Positions 9,652 through 17,953 of a DNA stretch of 42,648 nt are shown here, in pieces. The notes under the pieces were generated by a model, which ran no database searches, was not told the DNA's origin, and worked only from the letters and a program-made list of their open reading frames with translations. Position 1 is the first letter of the stretch; each line of letters opens with the position of its first letter. Location of the stretch: contig JAICYG010000002.1 in assembly GCA_025934335.1 (NCBI GenBank), positions 1-42,648 of the forward strand, read 5' to 3'. The DNA comes from Thermoleophilia bacterium (GTDB lineage: Bacteria; Actinomycetota; Thermoleophilia; Gaiellales; Gaiellaceae). The position numbers and the translations under genes were made by a program.

Positions 9652-11040
9652 CTAGCGCTGGCCGAGCCGTATCCCGAGCAGGCGCGGCACCGCGGCGACC
9701 GCCTGCGCCGCGCGCGGCGGCCGGCGTCCGTGCTCCTCCGCCTCCTCGAGGGCCAGGATCGCTGCGCGAATCGCAGCGCCTCCGAGGTGCCGGAAAGGCT
9801 CGCGCGGCACCGTGGCGACGCGGCGGTCGACGAGCGGGAGCCGCGTCCATTCGTCGTCGAGCCCGCGAACGAGCGAGGCGAGCACGCGACCCGCAAGCCA
9901 CGACGGCCCGACGCCGTGCCCCGAGAAGCCGAGTGCGTAGCGGAGCCGCGTGCCCGGCACGGTGCCGATGAACGGCACGTGGTCGGCGGAGACGTCGATC
10001 GGGCCGCCCCACGCGCTCTCGACGCGCGCCTCCGCGAGCGCGGGCAGCAGCCGGCGGAGCCCCTCCTCGGCGCGTGCCGCGGTCGGCGCGTCGTGCGTGA
10101 AGCGCCGGTCGATGCGCGCGCCGCGGCCGATCGGGCCCGAGCCCGAGCCCATCAGCACCCGCCCGTCCTCGGTCGTGCGGAAGTAGTGCAGGAACATCCG
10201 CGAGTCGTAGATCCCCTCGCCGCCCGTCCACCCGATCTCCGCGAGCACGTCGGGGACCGGCTCGGTGAGGACGACGTAGCTTCCGAACACGGTCAGGCGA
10301 CCGCGCACCGGGCGCCATTCGGCGGCAGCAGCGTTCGTCGCGACGACTACGTCACGCGCGTGGACGGTGCGTCCGCCGGCGTCGAGCGTGCCGTCGGGCC
10401 GCAGCCTCGCTCGCGTCCCCTCGTAGAGCTCGACGCCGTCGGCGAGTGCTGCGCGGCGCAGCGCGCGCACGAGCCGCGCCGGGTGCACGGTGGCGCCGTC
10501 GCGGTAGAAGACGCCGCGGCGGAAGCGCGGCGAGATCCCCGGCCGCTCGCGCAGCACCGCCTCGGCCGGATGACCGACGTCGCTTGCGGCCGTCACGTGC
10601 CCGTTGACGACCGCGTCCTGCGAAGGCGTCGCCGAGACCTGCAGCATCCCGCCCTCGCGCAGCCACGCGTCCTCTCCTCGCGCGGCGAGGAACTCGCGGA
10701 TACCCGGAACGATCCGGTCGCCGGCGCGGCAGAGCTCGAGCGCCGCGGTGTCTCCGAACAGCTCGCGCAGCGTCGGCAGGTACGACCAGTAGCCGTGGCA
10801 GAAGCCGCCGTTACGGCCGCTCGGCCCCCAGCCGCAGAACTCCGCCTCGAGCAGCGCGACCCGCAGCGCGTCGTCGCCGGCTCGGAGCGCGAGCGCGGTC
10901 CAGAGGCCGGTGAAGCCGCCGCCGACGATGGCGACGTCGACTTCGAGGTCGGCCGCGAGCGGCGCCGAGCGCTCGCCGTCGTCCGCATCCTCGAGCCACC
11001 AGGCGGGCCGCTCGCCCGGCAGCACGCTCGCGCGGGCCAC
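9652..11040 (-). CDS. FAD-dependent amine oxidoreductase (DAO family, PuuB-like)
   Basis: A 462-residue flavoenzyme. The dinucleotide-binding motif VAIVGGGFTG lies near residue 38, followed by GPSGRNGGF, typical of gamma-glutamylputrescine oxidase, glycine oxidase and related DAO proteins. The C-terminal part has FSGHGVGPS, which closes over FAD. It would oxidise a C-N bond of an amine or amino acid, giving imine and H2O2. The GTG start follows the EamA stop by 2 bp. Nearby Pot transporter and aminotransferases support a polyamine-type substrate, but no glutamylputrescine synthetase is in the window. Confidence 0.85.
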   Translation of the reverse strand: MARASVLPGERPAWWLEDADDGERSAPLAADLEVDVAIVGGGFTGLWTALALRAGDDALRVALLEAEFCGWGPSGRNGGFCHGYWSYLPTLRELFGDTAALELCRAGDRIVPGIREFLAARGEDAWLREGGMLQVSATPSQDAVVNGHVTAASDVGHPAEAVLRERPGISPRFRRGVFYRDGATVHPARLVRALRRAALADGVELYEGTRARLRPDGTLDAGGRTVHARDVVVATNAAAAEWRPVRGRLTVFGSYVVLTEPVPDVLAEIGWTGGEGIYDSRMFLHYFRTTEDGRVLMGSGSGPIGRGARIDRRFTHDAPTAARAEEGLRRLLPALAEARVESAWGGPIDVSADHVPFIGTVPGTRLRYALGFSGHGVGPSWLAGRVLASLVRGLDDEWTRLPLVDRRVATVPREPFRHLGGAAIRAAILALEEAEEHGRRPPRAAQAVAAVPRLLGIRLGQR

Positions 11041-11042
11041 GG

Positions 11043-11951
11043 CTACACCGCAGCCGTCGCCGGGACGAGCGCCGTCCGCTCGACCGGCTTCGCCGGCAGA
11101 AGCACGACGACGAGGCTCGTCAACGCGACGCCGGTCCATTGCCACCCGGAGAGCGCCTGCCCGAACTTGAAGTAGCCGACGAGGATCGCGCTGACGGGGA
11201 AGGCGAGCTCGGCGAGTGTCGCGGCGACGGCCGGGATGGAGCGCAGGCCGTAGTAGTAGAGGCCGAGCGCGAGGAAGCCCGTGACGAACGCGAGCAACGC
11301 GATCCACAAGGTGTCGTGCCCGGACGCGAACGCGGGAGTGCCGAGCACGAGCAGCGCGACGGCGCTCGCGGGCAGGCCGAATGCGAAGCGGAGCGTCGCG
11401 ACGTGCTCGAAGCGCAAGTCGCGCGCAAGGTAGCGGCCGAGCACGGTGCCGAGCGCCCACAGCGCGGCGGCCCCGAGCGCGTACAGCGTCGGCCGCAGGC
11501 CGTGCACCGACGGGTGGAACGGATGCGGGACGCCGATCAGCCACGCGCCGACGAGCGCCGGGACGAAGAATGCGGCGAAGCGGGCGTGCGGGCGCTCGCC
11601 GAGCACCATCGTGGCCGCGACGACCGCGATCACCGGCTGCACCTTCTGCAGCACGACCGGCGTCACGAAGTCGTGGCCGTCGACGAAGGCCTGCGTGAAG
11701 AGGATCGTCGCGACCGCCGAGGAGCCGGCACCGATCACGAGCGCGGCGAGCACGTGCCGCCAGCCGAGCCGGAGGACGGCCGCCGTCGCACCGGCCAGGA
11801 ACGGCAGCGTCAGCACGACCAGCACGAGGTGCTCGCCGAAGACGATCGTCGCGACCGCCGTCGTCTGCGCAAGCGGCGCGCGGATCCAGGCGTCGAGACC
11901 CCAGAGCGCCGCCGCGACGGCGACGAGCGCGATCCCTGCCGAGCGGCTCAT
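11043..11951 (-). CDS. EamA/DMT-family transporter
   Basis: A 302-residue integral membrane protein with about ten hydrophobic helices in two repeated EamA halves. The second half begins near LYALGAAALWALGT. Family members export or import amino acids, metabolites or nucleotide sugars. It lies between the BMP lipoprotein gene (23 bp upstream) and the PuuB-like oxidase (2 bp downstream). It may move a related metabolite, but the substrate is unknown. A TACGCT hexamer 6 nt before the ATG suggests an additional internal leaderless promoter. Confidence 0.85.
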   Translation of the reverse strand: MSRSAGIALVAVAAALWGLDAWIRAPLAQTTAVATIVFGEHLVLVVLTLPFLAGATAAVLRLGWRHVLAALVIGAGSSAVATILFTQAFVDGHDFVTPVVLQKVQPVIAVVAATMVLGERPHARFAAFFVPALVGAWLIGVPHPFHPSVHGLRPTLYALGAAALWALGTVLGRYLARDLRFEHVATLRFAFGLPASAVALLVLGTPAFASGHDTLWIALLAFVTGFLALGLYYYGLRSIPAVAATLAELAFPVSAILVGYFKFGQALSGWQWTGVALTSLVVVLLPAKPVERTALVPATAAV

Positions 11952-11974
11952 CGACGCAGCGTAATCGCGGCCCG

Positions 11975-13018
11975 CTACTTGACCGTCGTCGGGATGTTCT
12001 TGATCTTGCCCGAGGCGATCTGCTGCTTCACCTGCGCGACCTTCGCCGGGATGCCCTTCGGCGTCTTCGGCGAGAACTTGCCGATGCCGACGCCGTTCAC
12101 GTCGAGGCCGTAGATCGCGTCGGTGCCGCCCTTGAAGTCGCCTTCCTTGGCGTCCTTGATCGCGTCGAAGACCGACGTGTCGACGCGCTTCAGCGCCGAG
12201 GTGAGGATGTAGTCGCCGAGGTAGGACTGGTCGGCGTCGACACCGACACCCCAGACGCTCTTGCCCTTGGCCGCGTCGAGCGCACCGAGGCCGCAGCCGC
12301 CGGCGACCTGGAAGACGACGACGGAGCCCGCGGCGATCTGGTTGAGCGCGACCTCCTTGCAGAGCGCCTGCTTCTCGAAGTCCTGCGAGTAGCCGTTGAG
12401 GGTCTGCACGCCCGGGAACGCCGCCTTCGCGCCGGCCTGGTAGCCGGCGATGTAGCGGTCGACCGGCGGCTGCTTCATGCCGCCGACGGACGAGACGGTG
12501 TTGCCGCCGCGGTCCCTGGCGGCGAGGCCGGCGGCATAGCCGGCGAGATAGCCCGCCTCCTGCTCCTTGAAGAGCAGGCCCTCGACGTTCTTCAGGCCCC
12601 CCTCGTCGGCATTCGACACGTCAACGATCGCGAAATGACTGTTGGGGAAGTTCTTCGCAACCGCCTTCATCGCGTTGATCTCGGTGAAGCCGACGCCGAT
12701 GATCAGGTCGTAGTGCTGCCGCGCGAGCGCGGTCAGGTTCGGGATGTAGTCGGCCGGCGAGGCCGCAGTGACGACGCGCGTCTGCACGCCGAGCTCCTTG
12801 CCCGCCCGCTGCAGGCCGACGTAGGCGAGGTGGTTGAAGCTGCGGTCGTTGAGGCCGCCGGTGTCGGTGGAGAGGCCGACCTTGAAGGTTCCGCCGCCCT
12901 GTGACGTCGTGGTCGCGGTCGTGGTGGTCGTCCCCGAGCCCGACTTGCTCGAGCCGCAGCCGGCGGCGACGGCCGCGATCGCGACGGCGAGCACGGCGAG
13001 CGAGATGAGACGCTTCAC
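11975..13018 (-). CDS. BMP-family (basic membrane protein) substrate-binding lipoprotein
   Basis: A 347-residue lipoprotein: signal sequence and lipobox VAAGC at C21, then a Ser/Thr linker and a two-lobed BMP domain starting FKVGLSTDTGGLNDRSFN. The family binds purine nucleosides (PnrA/BmpA) or related ligands for ABC importers. No permease or ATPase for it is nearby, so it either works with a distant transporter or senses ligand. GTG start with a GGGAGG Shine-Dalgarno sequence 4 nt upstream, one of the few strong ones in the window. TACAAT (13069-13064) and TAGGTT (13057-13052) are -10 candidates. Confidence 0.9.
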   Translation of the reverse strand: MKRLISLAVLAVAIAAVAAGCGSSKSGSGTTTTTATTTSQGGGTFKVGLSTDTGGLNDRSFNHLAYVGLQRAGKELGVQTRVVTAASPADYIPNLTALARQHYDLIIGVGFTEINAMKAVAKNFPNSHFAIVDVSNADEGGLKNVEGLLFKEQEAGYLAGYAAGLAARDRGGNTVSSVGGMKQPPVDRYIAGYQAGAKAAFPGVQTLNGYSQDFEKQALCKEVALNQIAAGSVVVFQVAGGCGLGALDAAKGKSVWGVGVDADQSYLGDYILTSALKRVDTSVFDAIKDAKEGDFKGGTDAIYGLDVNGVGIGKFSPKTPKGIPAKVAQVKQQIASGKIKNIPTTVK

Positions 13019-13030
13019 GGAACCTCCCGG

Positions 13031-13055
13031 GGTTTTAGACTGCGGGACGAAAACC
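13031..13055. promoter_or_regulatory. Palindromic operator candidate in the BMP/NrtR-like divergent region
   Basis: GGTTTT (13031-13036) and AAAACC (13050-13055) form an inverted repeat with a 13-bp spacer in the 38-bp intergenic region. A TAGACT -10 candidate for the plus strand (13036-13041) lies inside it. The position suggests that the adjacent NrtR-like regulator controls itself and the BMP gene. It does not match the NAD-type NrtR box that I recall, so the assignment is positional only. Confidence 0.4.
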
Positions 13056-13056
13056 T

Positions 13057-13644
13057 ATGGGGGATTGTACTTCCCATGCCGTCGTCGCCGTCGCGATGAG
13101 CGTGCACGAGGGGCGGCTCGCGACGCTCGTGCGGCGTGTCGAGCGGGAGCCGCGCGAGCCGCTCGAGGCGGCGCTCGGACGGGCGGTCGACGTCCCCTCC
13201 CTCGCGCACGTCGAGCAGCTCGAGACGCGCGTGCTGCGCGACGGGACGCTGGCGACGGTCTACCTCGGGCTCGCGCGGCCCGACGTGCTTGCGGGCTCCG
13301 ACCGGCGCCGCGCCGCCACGCGTTCGACGGCCGACAAGCGCGAGCTCGTCGCCGTGGCGCAGGCGCGGCTGCGCGCGAAGCTCTCGTACACGAACCTCGG
13401 CTTCGCGCTCGCGCCGGAGGTGTTCACGATCTCGGAGCTGCGCGACGTGTACCGCGCGGCGCTCGGTCACGATGTGTCTGCCACGAACCTGCAGCGCGTG
13501 CTGCTCCGCCGCGGCGCGCTGGAGCGCGTCGAGGGTCGGCGCGCGCCGGGCCGCACGGGCGGTCGCCCCGCCTCCCTCTTCCGCTTCGCCTCGCAGCACC
13601 TCGAGGTGACGGACGAGTTCGCGGCGCTCAGGCCCCCGCGCTGA
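13057..13644 (+). CDS. NrtR-like regulator with degenerate Nudix domain
   Basis: A 195-residue protein. Residues 105-178 match the winged-helix C-terminal domain of NrtR-type regulators (YTNLGFALAPEVFT, then LGHDV and GRTGGRPASLFRF). Residues 50-76 match the end of their Nudix domain (HVEQLETRV, then VYLGLARPD). The first half of the Nudix fold is missing, and the helix that should carry the Nudix box reads PLEAALGRAVDVPS, lacking the REXXEE core. It should be catalytically dead and may have changed ligand. A second in-frame ATG is at 13096. Divergent from the BMP gene; convergent overlap of 17 bp with the hydrolase. Confidence 0.72.
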   Translation: MGDCTSHAVVAVAMSVHEGRLATLVRRVEREPREPLEAALGRAVDVPSLAHVEQLETRVLRDGTLATVYLGLARPDVLAGSDRRRAATRSTADKRELVAVAQARLRAKLSYTNLGFALAPEVFTISELRDVYRAALGHDVSATNLQRVLLRRGALERVEGRRAPGRTGGRPASLFRFASQHLEVTDEFAALRPPR

Positions 13645-14425
13645 CGTCCGCGAGGATCTCGCGCCAGCGGGTGAAGAGGAGCTGATGGGTGTCGTCGACG
13701 AGCCGCAGCTCGGCACGCGGCAGGCGCTCGAGATACGCGTCCGCGATCGGCGGCAGGCAGACGCGGTCGCGCTCTCCCCACCAGAGCGTCACCGGCGCCG
13801 TCACCTCGCCGAGCTCGAACCCCCACGGGCGCCCGAGGTACGCGAGCTCGCGCGCGAGCCAGAGGCCGCCGTGGCGGAAGGACTCGGCCCGGCCGCGCGC
13901 GTACGCCTCGTCCGTGGACGCGTGCCCCGTCGGCGGCGTCGGCTTCCTGCCCCACCGCTCGAGCGAGCGCGTTGCGAGGCGCGGCGAGACGCGGGCGACG
14001 CGCATCACCGCGCGCACGTCACGCGCGAGGTGGCGCGTCAGGTCCGGCGGCGGCATCGAGCCGACGAGCGCGACGCGGGTCACCCGCTCCGGCGCGACGG
14101 CCGCGAGCGCGAGCGCGTGCGGCCCGCCCGCCGACCAGCCGACGACGCCGAACCGCTCGACCGGGAGCGCGGCGGCGAGCTCCTCCCCCCACGCCCGCAG
14201 CGAGGGAAGCCGCCGCGCCGGCCCGCAGCGGTCGACCGCGATCAGGCGCACGCCGAGCCCGGCAGCGATCGAGTCGTCGGGGTGACGCGAGAGCCGCGAG
14301 TCGCCCCCACCGTGCAGGTAGACGACCGGCGCCCCCTGCGGGTCGCCGACGTCGTCGAGGCTCAGCGACGCGACACGATCAGCGTCGCGCGCATCCCCAG
14401 CTGCCGGTGGTTCGCGACGGAGCAC
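13628..14425 (-). CDS. Alpha/beta hydrolase
   Basis: About 265 residues. The oxyanion-region motif is VVYLHGGGDS and the nucleophile elbow GWSAGG (Ser about 98). The late histidine lies in DDTHQLLF, so the Ser-Asp-His triad looks complete. Substrate unknown. The start is uncertain: the ATG at 14425 makes a 64-bp overlap with the cupredoxin gene, and no better ATG or GTG lies before the conserved core. Last gene of the run that begins with the SelW-like gene. Confidence 0.78.
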   Translation of the reverse strand: MLRREPPAAGDARDADRVASLSLDDVGDPQGAPVVYLHGGGDSRLSRHPDDSIAAGLGVRLIAVDRCGPARRLPSLRAWGEELAAALPVERFGVVGWSAGGPHALALAAVAPERVTRVALVGSMPPPDLTRHLARDVRAVMRVARVSPRLATRSLERWGRKPTPPTGHASTDEAYARGRAESFRHGGLWLARELAYLGRPWGFELGEVTAPVTLWWGERDRVCLPPIADAYLERLPRAELRLVDDTHQLLFTRWREILADVSAGA

Positions 14426-14718
14426 CAGAGTGAGTATCGCCCGGGCGGCAGCTTCAGCGACAGCTCGACCCGCTTCCCGGGTGCGACGACGCCGAGACCC
14501 GCGATGTGGCGCGCGCCGCGGCGCTGCAGGCGCAGGTCGTGCGGGTCCTGGCCGAAGTTCGCGAGCTCGATCACCGCCGGCCCCGCCTGCACGTGTAGAC
14601 GCGAGAGCGTGAACGAGTACTCGCGTGCCACCACCTGCATCTGCGCGGGCGCGGGCGCGGGATTCGACGCGTGCACGAGCGGCGCCAGCAGGACTCCGGC
14701 GAGGAGGGCGAGCTTCAC
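14362..14718 (-). CDS. Secreted cupredoxin (type 1 copper protein)
   Basis: A small exported protein of 118 residues: N-terminal signal sequence (about 1-17, ending LVHA) followed by a Greek-key cupredoxin domain. The four expected copper ligands are visible: H60 (DPHDL), C99 (LWCSV), H104 (NHRQ) and M109. This fits a blue-copper electron carrier. The GTG start overlaps the DUF1501 stop by 4 bp. Its link to the DUF1501 and DUF1800 proteins is conserved operon logic at best; partner unknown. Confidence 0.8.
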   Translation of the reverse strand: MKLALLAGVLLAPLVHASNPAPAPAQMQVVAREYSFTLSRLHVQAGPAVIELANFGQDPHDLRLQRRGARHIAGLGVVAPGKRVELSLKLPPGRYSLWCSVANHRQLGMRATLIVSRR

Positions 14719-16070
14719 TTGACGAGCGTCGGCCGCGCGAACGACTTCGCGTGCGGGAGGATGCGCTCCGCGTCGAAGGAGAGCCACTGCTCGAGCAGGG
14801 CCGCGTACACGCCGCGGAAGTCGGAGGTCGCCTTCAGGTTGCCGTCCTCGTCGAGGCCGCCGGCGAGGCCGGGGAACTCGCCGACCTGCGTTCCGGCGGC
14901 GTGCGTGCCGATCAGGAAGCCGGTCCCGGCCGCGCCGTGGTCGGTGCCGCCCGACCCGTTCTCCTTCGCGCGGCGGCCGAACTCCGTCCAGACGAGCGTC
15001 AGCACGCGGTCGGCAACACCGCGCGCCTCGAGGTCTCGCTGGAACGCGTACAGCGACGCGGCCGTCGTCTGCAGAGCCGGGCCGAGCGCCGAGACCTGCG
15101 ACGCGTGCGTGTCGTACTCGCCGGTCGCCTCGAGCGCGACGCACCGCAGCGGCAGCCCGGCGGAGATCATCGCGGCGAGCCCCTGCAACCGCTGCGGGAA
15201 CGAGTCGCCCGTCGGATACGGCACCGCCGGTGCGGGAATCTTGTCGCCCGCGAACGGCGCGAGCTGCTTGCGGAGCGTCGCGGCCTGCGCCGTCACGCTC
15301 GCGGCGGTGCGCATCGCCGCATCGTCCCCGCCGACGCGGCCGAGGAGGCCGATCGCGTCGAGCATCCGGTCCTGCACCTCGCCCCACACGCCGGGCGTCC
15401 AGAAGTCGTACTCGCCGGGGCCGTCGATCGCCGCGACCGGCACCTTCGCCGTCGCGAGCGCCGGCTGCAGCGACCCCGTCAGCGAGAGCCCCTGCAGCGG
15501 GTTGTCCTTCGTGCCCGCGACGTCGAGGTAGCGGCCGAGCCAGCCGGTCAGGAGCCGCGTGTCGGTCGCACCCACCTCCCAGAAGTGGCGCGAGGTGAAA
15601 TGCGACTGGTCGGGATGGTCGTAACCCACCGCGGGCAGCACGCTCACCTTGCCCTCGCCGTGGAGCTGCGCGAGCGGCGCGAGCGCCGGGTGCCAGGAGA
15701 GGGACGCGTCCTCGGCGAACGGCGTGCCGCCGCTGACGGCGAGGTTCGGCCGCAGCTTCCGGTAGAGGGGGTCGGCCTGCGGCGAGAGGAGCGTGAGCGC
15801 GTCGGCCCCTCCCTGCAGGAAGACGGTGACGAGGATCGGCTGCTGCGGCGCGCTCGCGGCGGCGGCGATGCCCTCGTCGAAGATCCCGAGCCGGCCCGCG
15901 CCGTACACCGTCAGGGCGAGCCCGATCGAGCGCGCGACGAAGCCGCGGCGCGTGAGCCCGGTACCCGCGGGCATCGGCATGCCCGCCTCGATCGCCGGCA
16001 GGCCCTGCCCCGCGACCGCACGGAAGAGATCCGCGCGCGTGCACTCGTCGCAGACGACGCGACTGCTCAC
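14715..16070 (-). CDS. DUF1501 family exported protein
   Basis: A 451-residue member of DUF1501, relatives of sulfatase/phosphatase-fold proteins. The N-terminus contains TRRGFVARSIGLALT, a twin-arginine-like signal, so Tat export is probable. Conserved features are VFLQGGADAL near the start of the domain, WTEFGRR and NGSGGTDHGAAG. The function is not established; these genes usually occur next to DUF1800, as here (67 bp downstream of it). Downstream cupredoxin overlap suggests a shared extracytoplasmic job. Confidence 0.85.
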   Translation of the reverse strand: MSSRVVCDECTRADLFRAVAGQGLPAIEAGMPMPAGTGLTRRGFVARSIGLALTVYGAGRLGIFDEGIAAAASAPQQPILVTVFLQGGADALTLLSPQADPLYRKLRPNLAVSGGTPFAEDASLSWHPALAPLAQLHGEGKVSVLPAVGYDHPDQSHFTSRHFWEVGATDTRLLTGWLGRYLDVAGTKDNPLQGLSLTGSLQPALATAKVPVAAIDGPGEYDFWTPGVWGEVQDRMLDAIGLLGRVGGDDAAMRTAASVTAQAATLRKQLAPFAGDKIPAPAVPYPTGDSFPQRLQGLAAMISAGLPLRCVALEATGEYDTHASQVSALGPALQTTAASLYAFQRDLEARGVADRVLTLVWTEFGRRAKENGSGGTDHGAAGTGFLIGTHAAGTQVGEFPGLAGGLDEDGNLKATSDFRGVYAALLEQWLSFDAERILPHAKSFARPTLVK

Positions 16071-16137
16071 AGAGTCCCGCTCCGGCGCGGGCGGAGCCCG
16101 TGCCTCCGCTCCTTGATGAGCTCCGTCGAGCCTACGC

Positions 16138-17475
16138 TCATGAGGTCTGCAGGTCGGGGGACACGGCGATCAGCTGGCGGAGCGCGTTCTCGACGAGCAC
16201 CGGGTACTGCACCTGCTTCCAGCGCTGCGAGCCCGCCTGGCGCAGCGACTCCTTCGCGAACTGGAGCAGCGCCCGGTTCGTCGCATCGGAGAGCTGCGGG
16301 TTGCGCCAGAACGCGAGCGCGCGCTTCAGCACCGTCTGTGCGTCGGCCGGCGCCTTGCCCTTCGACGGGTCGAGCCGGCGGTCGTTCAGGAGCTGCGCGA
16401 CGCCGATCCATCGCCCGCGGAACGTGGCGGTGTCGAGCCAGCGCGTGTCGTCCCAGCCGGCGACGTTCGGTGGGTAGAAGAGCTGCTGCCCGGCGAGCGA
16501 GCCGATCCAGGCCCACGCGTCGGTGGTGACGCCGGCGCCGATCCGGCGGAGCAGGCCGGCGGTGTGGACGACCGGCGGCTTCGTCATGCGCGGGCCGGTG
16601 TACAGCGCCGGGTGCTTGAGGACGATCTCGAGCACCGGCTTCAGCTCGTGCCCCTGCGTGTATGCCGCCTCGAGCGCGCGTGTCGTCGCCGCGTTCGGCG
16701 GCACCGGGATGAAGTAGCCCCACAGCTTCTGCACGAAGAACGACGGGTGCTTCGGGTTGGAGAGGCACAGCCGGCACGCATCGCGCCACGCATAGCGGCC
16801 CGAACGGTGGAACACCGTCTTCGTCCCCGGGTCGTGCCGCATCGCGTCGAAGTGGAAGTCGTAGTCGCCGCGGCCGCGGCTCCAGCGGCTCGTCCACCCC
16901 GTCAGCGACCGTGCCTGCTCGCGCACGTCGCGCTCGGTGTAGGCGCCGCGGTTCGCGCCGAGCGTGAACAGCTCCATCATCTCGCGCCCGTAGTTCTCGT
17001 TCGGCGCGTCCTTCGTGTTCTCGGTGCCGTTCAGCCAGAGCAGCATCGCCGGGTTCGCCGTCACCGAGAGGAGCAGGCGCTCGAACGACCCGAGCCCGTG
17101 CTTCCGGAAGAGCTCGTTCTGCTGGAGCATCAGCGTCTGGTCGCCGACGCCGGCATTCGACGTCGCGAACCAGTCGTGCCAGACGAGCGCCATCCGCTCG
17201 ACGAGCGGCCGCGACGTGCGCACCATGCGGTCGAGCCACCAGCAGTGGTCGTGGCCCCAGCGATCGGCGGGTGCGAGCGGCCGACCCTTCGAGTCGTGCG
17301 GCCTCGGGCCGACGAGCTTCTCGACGCCGGGGTTGAGGAGCGAATGGACCGCGCCGTCGAGCCCGAGCTTCGCGAGCGCCTTCGCCTCGCCCGGGCGCGG
17401 GCCGAAGCCGGCACGCCAGAGCAGCCGCTCTGCCTGCGGCGCGCCGAACGTGCCCCGGTAGACGGGTGCACCCAC
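16138..17475 (-). CDS. DUF1800 family protein
   Basis: A 445-residue DUF1800 protein. Seen: LLWRAGFGPRPGE near the N-terminus, MALVWHDWF, ENYGREMMELFTLG and PPNVAGW, all family hallmarks. Function unknown; it is nearly always paired with DUF1501. The start is not certain: the GTG at 17475 gives VGAPVYRGTF just before conserved sequence, and no ATG lies between the GNAT stop and the domain in this frame. No clear signal peptide is visible with this start. Confidence 0.82.
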   Translation of the reverse strand: MGAPVYRGTFGAPQAERLLWRAGFGPRPGEAKALAKLGLDGAVHSLLNPGVEKLVGPRPHDSKGRPLAPADRWGHDHCWWLDRMVRTSRPLVERMALVWHDWFATSNAGVGDQTLMLQQNELFRKHGLGSFERLLLSVTANPAMLLWLNGTENTKDAPNENYGREMMELFTLGANRGAYTERDVREQARSLTGWTSRWSRGRGDYDFHFDAMRHDPGTKTVFHRSGRYAWRDACRLCLSNPKHPSFFVQKLWGYFIPVPPNAATTRALEAAYTQGHELKPVLEIVLKHPALYTGPRMTKPPVVHTAGLLRRIGAGVTTDAWAWIGSLAGQQLFYPPNVAGWDDTRWLDTATFRGRWIGVAQLLNDRRLDPSKGKAPADAQTVLKRALAFWRNPQLSDATNRALLQFAKESLRQAGSQRWKQVQYPVLVENALRQLIAVSPDLQTS

Positions 17476-17518
17476 GGACGCCGTATCGGCGCGTCCGCGG
17501 GCTGCCGCCCATCCCCCG

Positions 17519-17953
17519 TTAGAGCAGTTTGCGGAGGAGGACGCGGGACTCGCCGCGTCCGTCGTAGTTCTCGTCGACGCGCTCGACCTCGAACCCGAGC
17601 GCACGGTGGAAGGCGACCGAGCGCTCGTTCACCGGCGAGGTGACCGCGCGGACGACGCCGCGCGGAGCGACCGAGGCGAAGAACCGCTCGTACAGCTCCC
17701 GTCCGAGCCCATCGCCGCGCTTCTCCGGCGCGACGCCGACGAAGTGGATGTAGGCCTCGTCGGGGAACGTCTGCGAACGGAACCCGCAGAGAAAGCCCTC
17801 GATGCTCCCGTCCGCCTCGGCCACGAACGAGGTGTCGCGGAAGTGGACGAAGAAGAGCTTCGGGAGCATCGCCGCCATCGACCGCCCGCCCCACCACTCG
17901 TCGATCACGCCGATCACCTCGGCGTAGTCGGCAGGCTCGGCGTGGCGGATCAC
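17519..17953 (-). CDS. GNAT-family N-acetyltransferase
   Basis: A 144-residue single-domain acetyltransferase. The acetyl-CoA-binding loop is VAPEKRGDGLGREL (about 75-88), with the late strand-loop SVAFHRALGFEVE. The acceptor is unknown. The GTG start lies in a GTGA overlap with the stop of the SelW-like gene, so its translation is probably coupled to reading through the in-frame UGA upstream. Confidence 0.88.
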   Translation of the reverse strand: MIRHAEPADYAEVIGVIDEWWGGRSMAAMLPKLFFVHFRDTSFVAEADGSIEGFLCGFRSQTFPDEAYIHFVGVAPEKRGDGLGRELYERFFASVAPRGVVRAVTSPVNERSVAFHRALGFEVERVDENYDGRGESRVLLRKLL

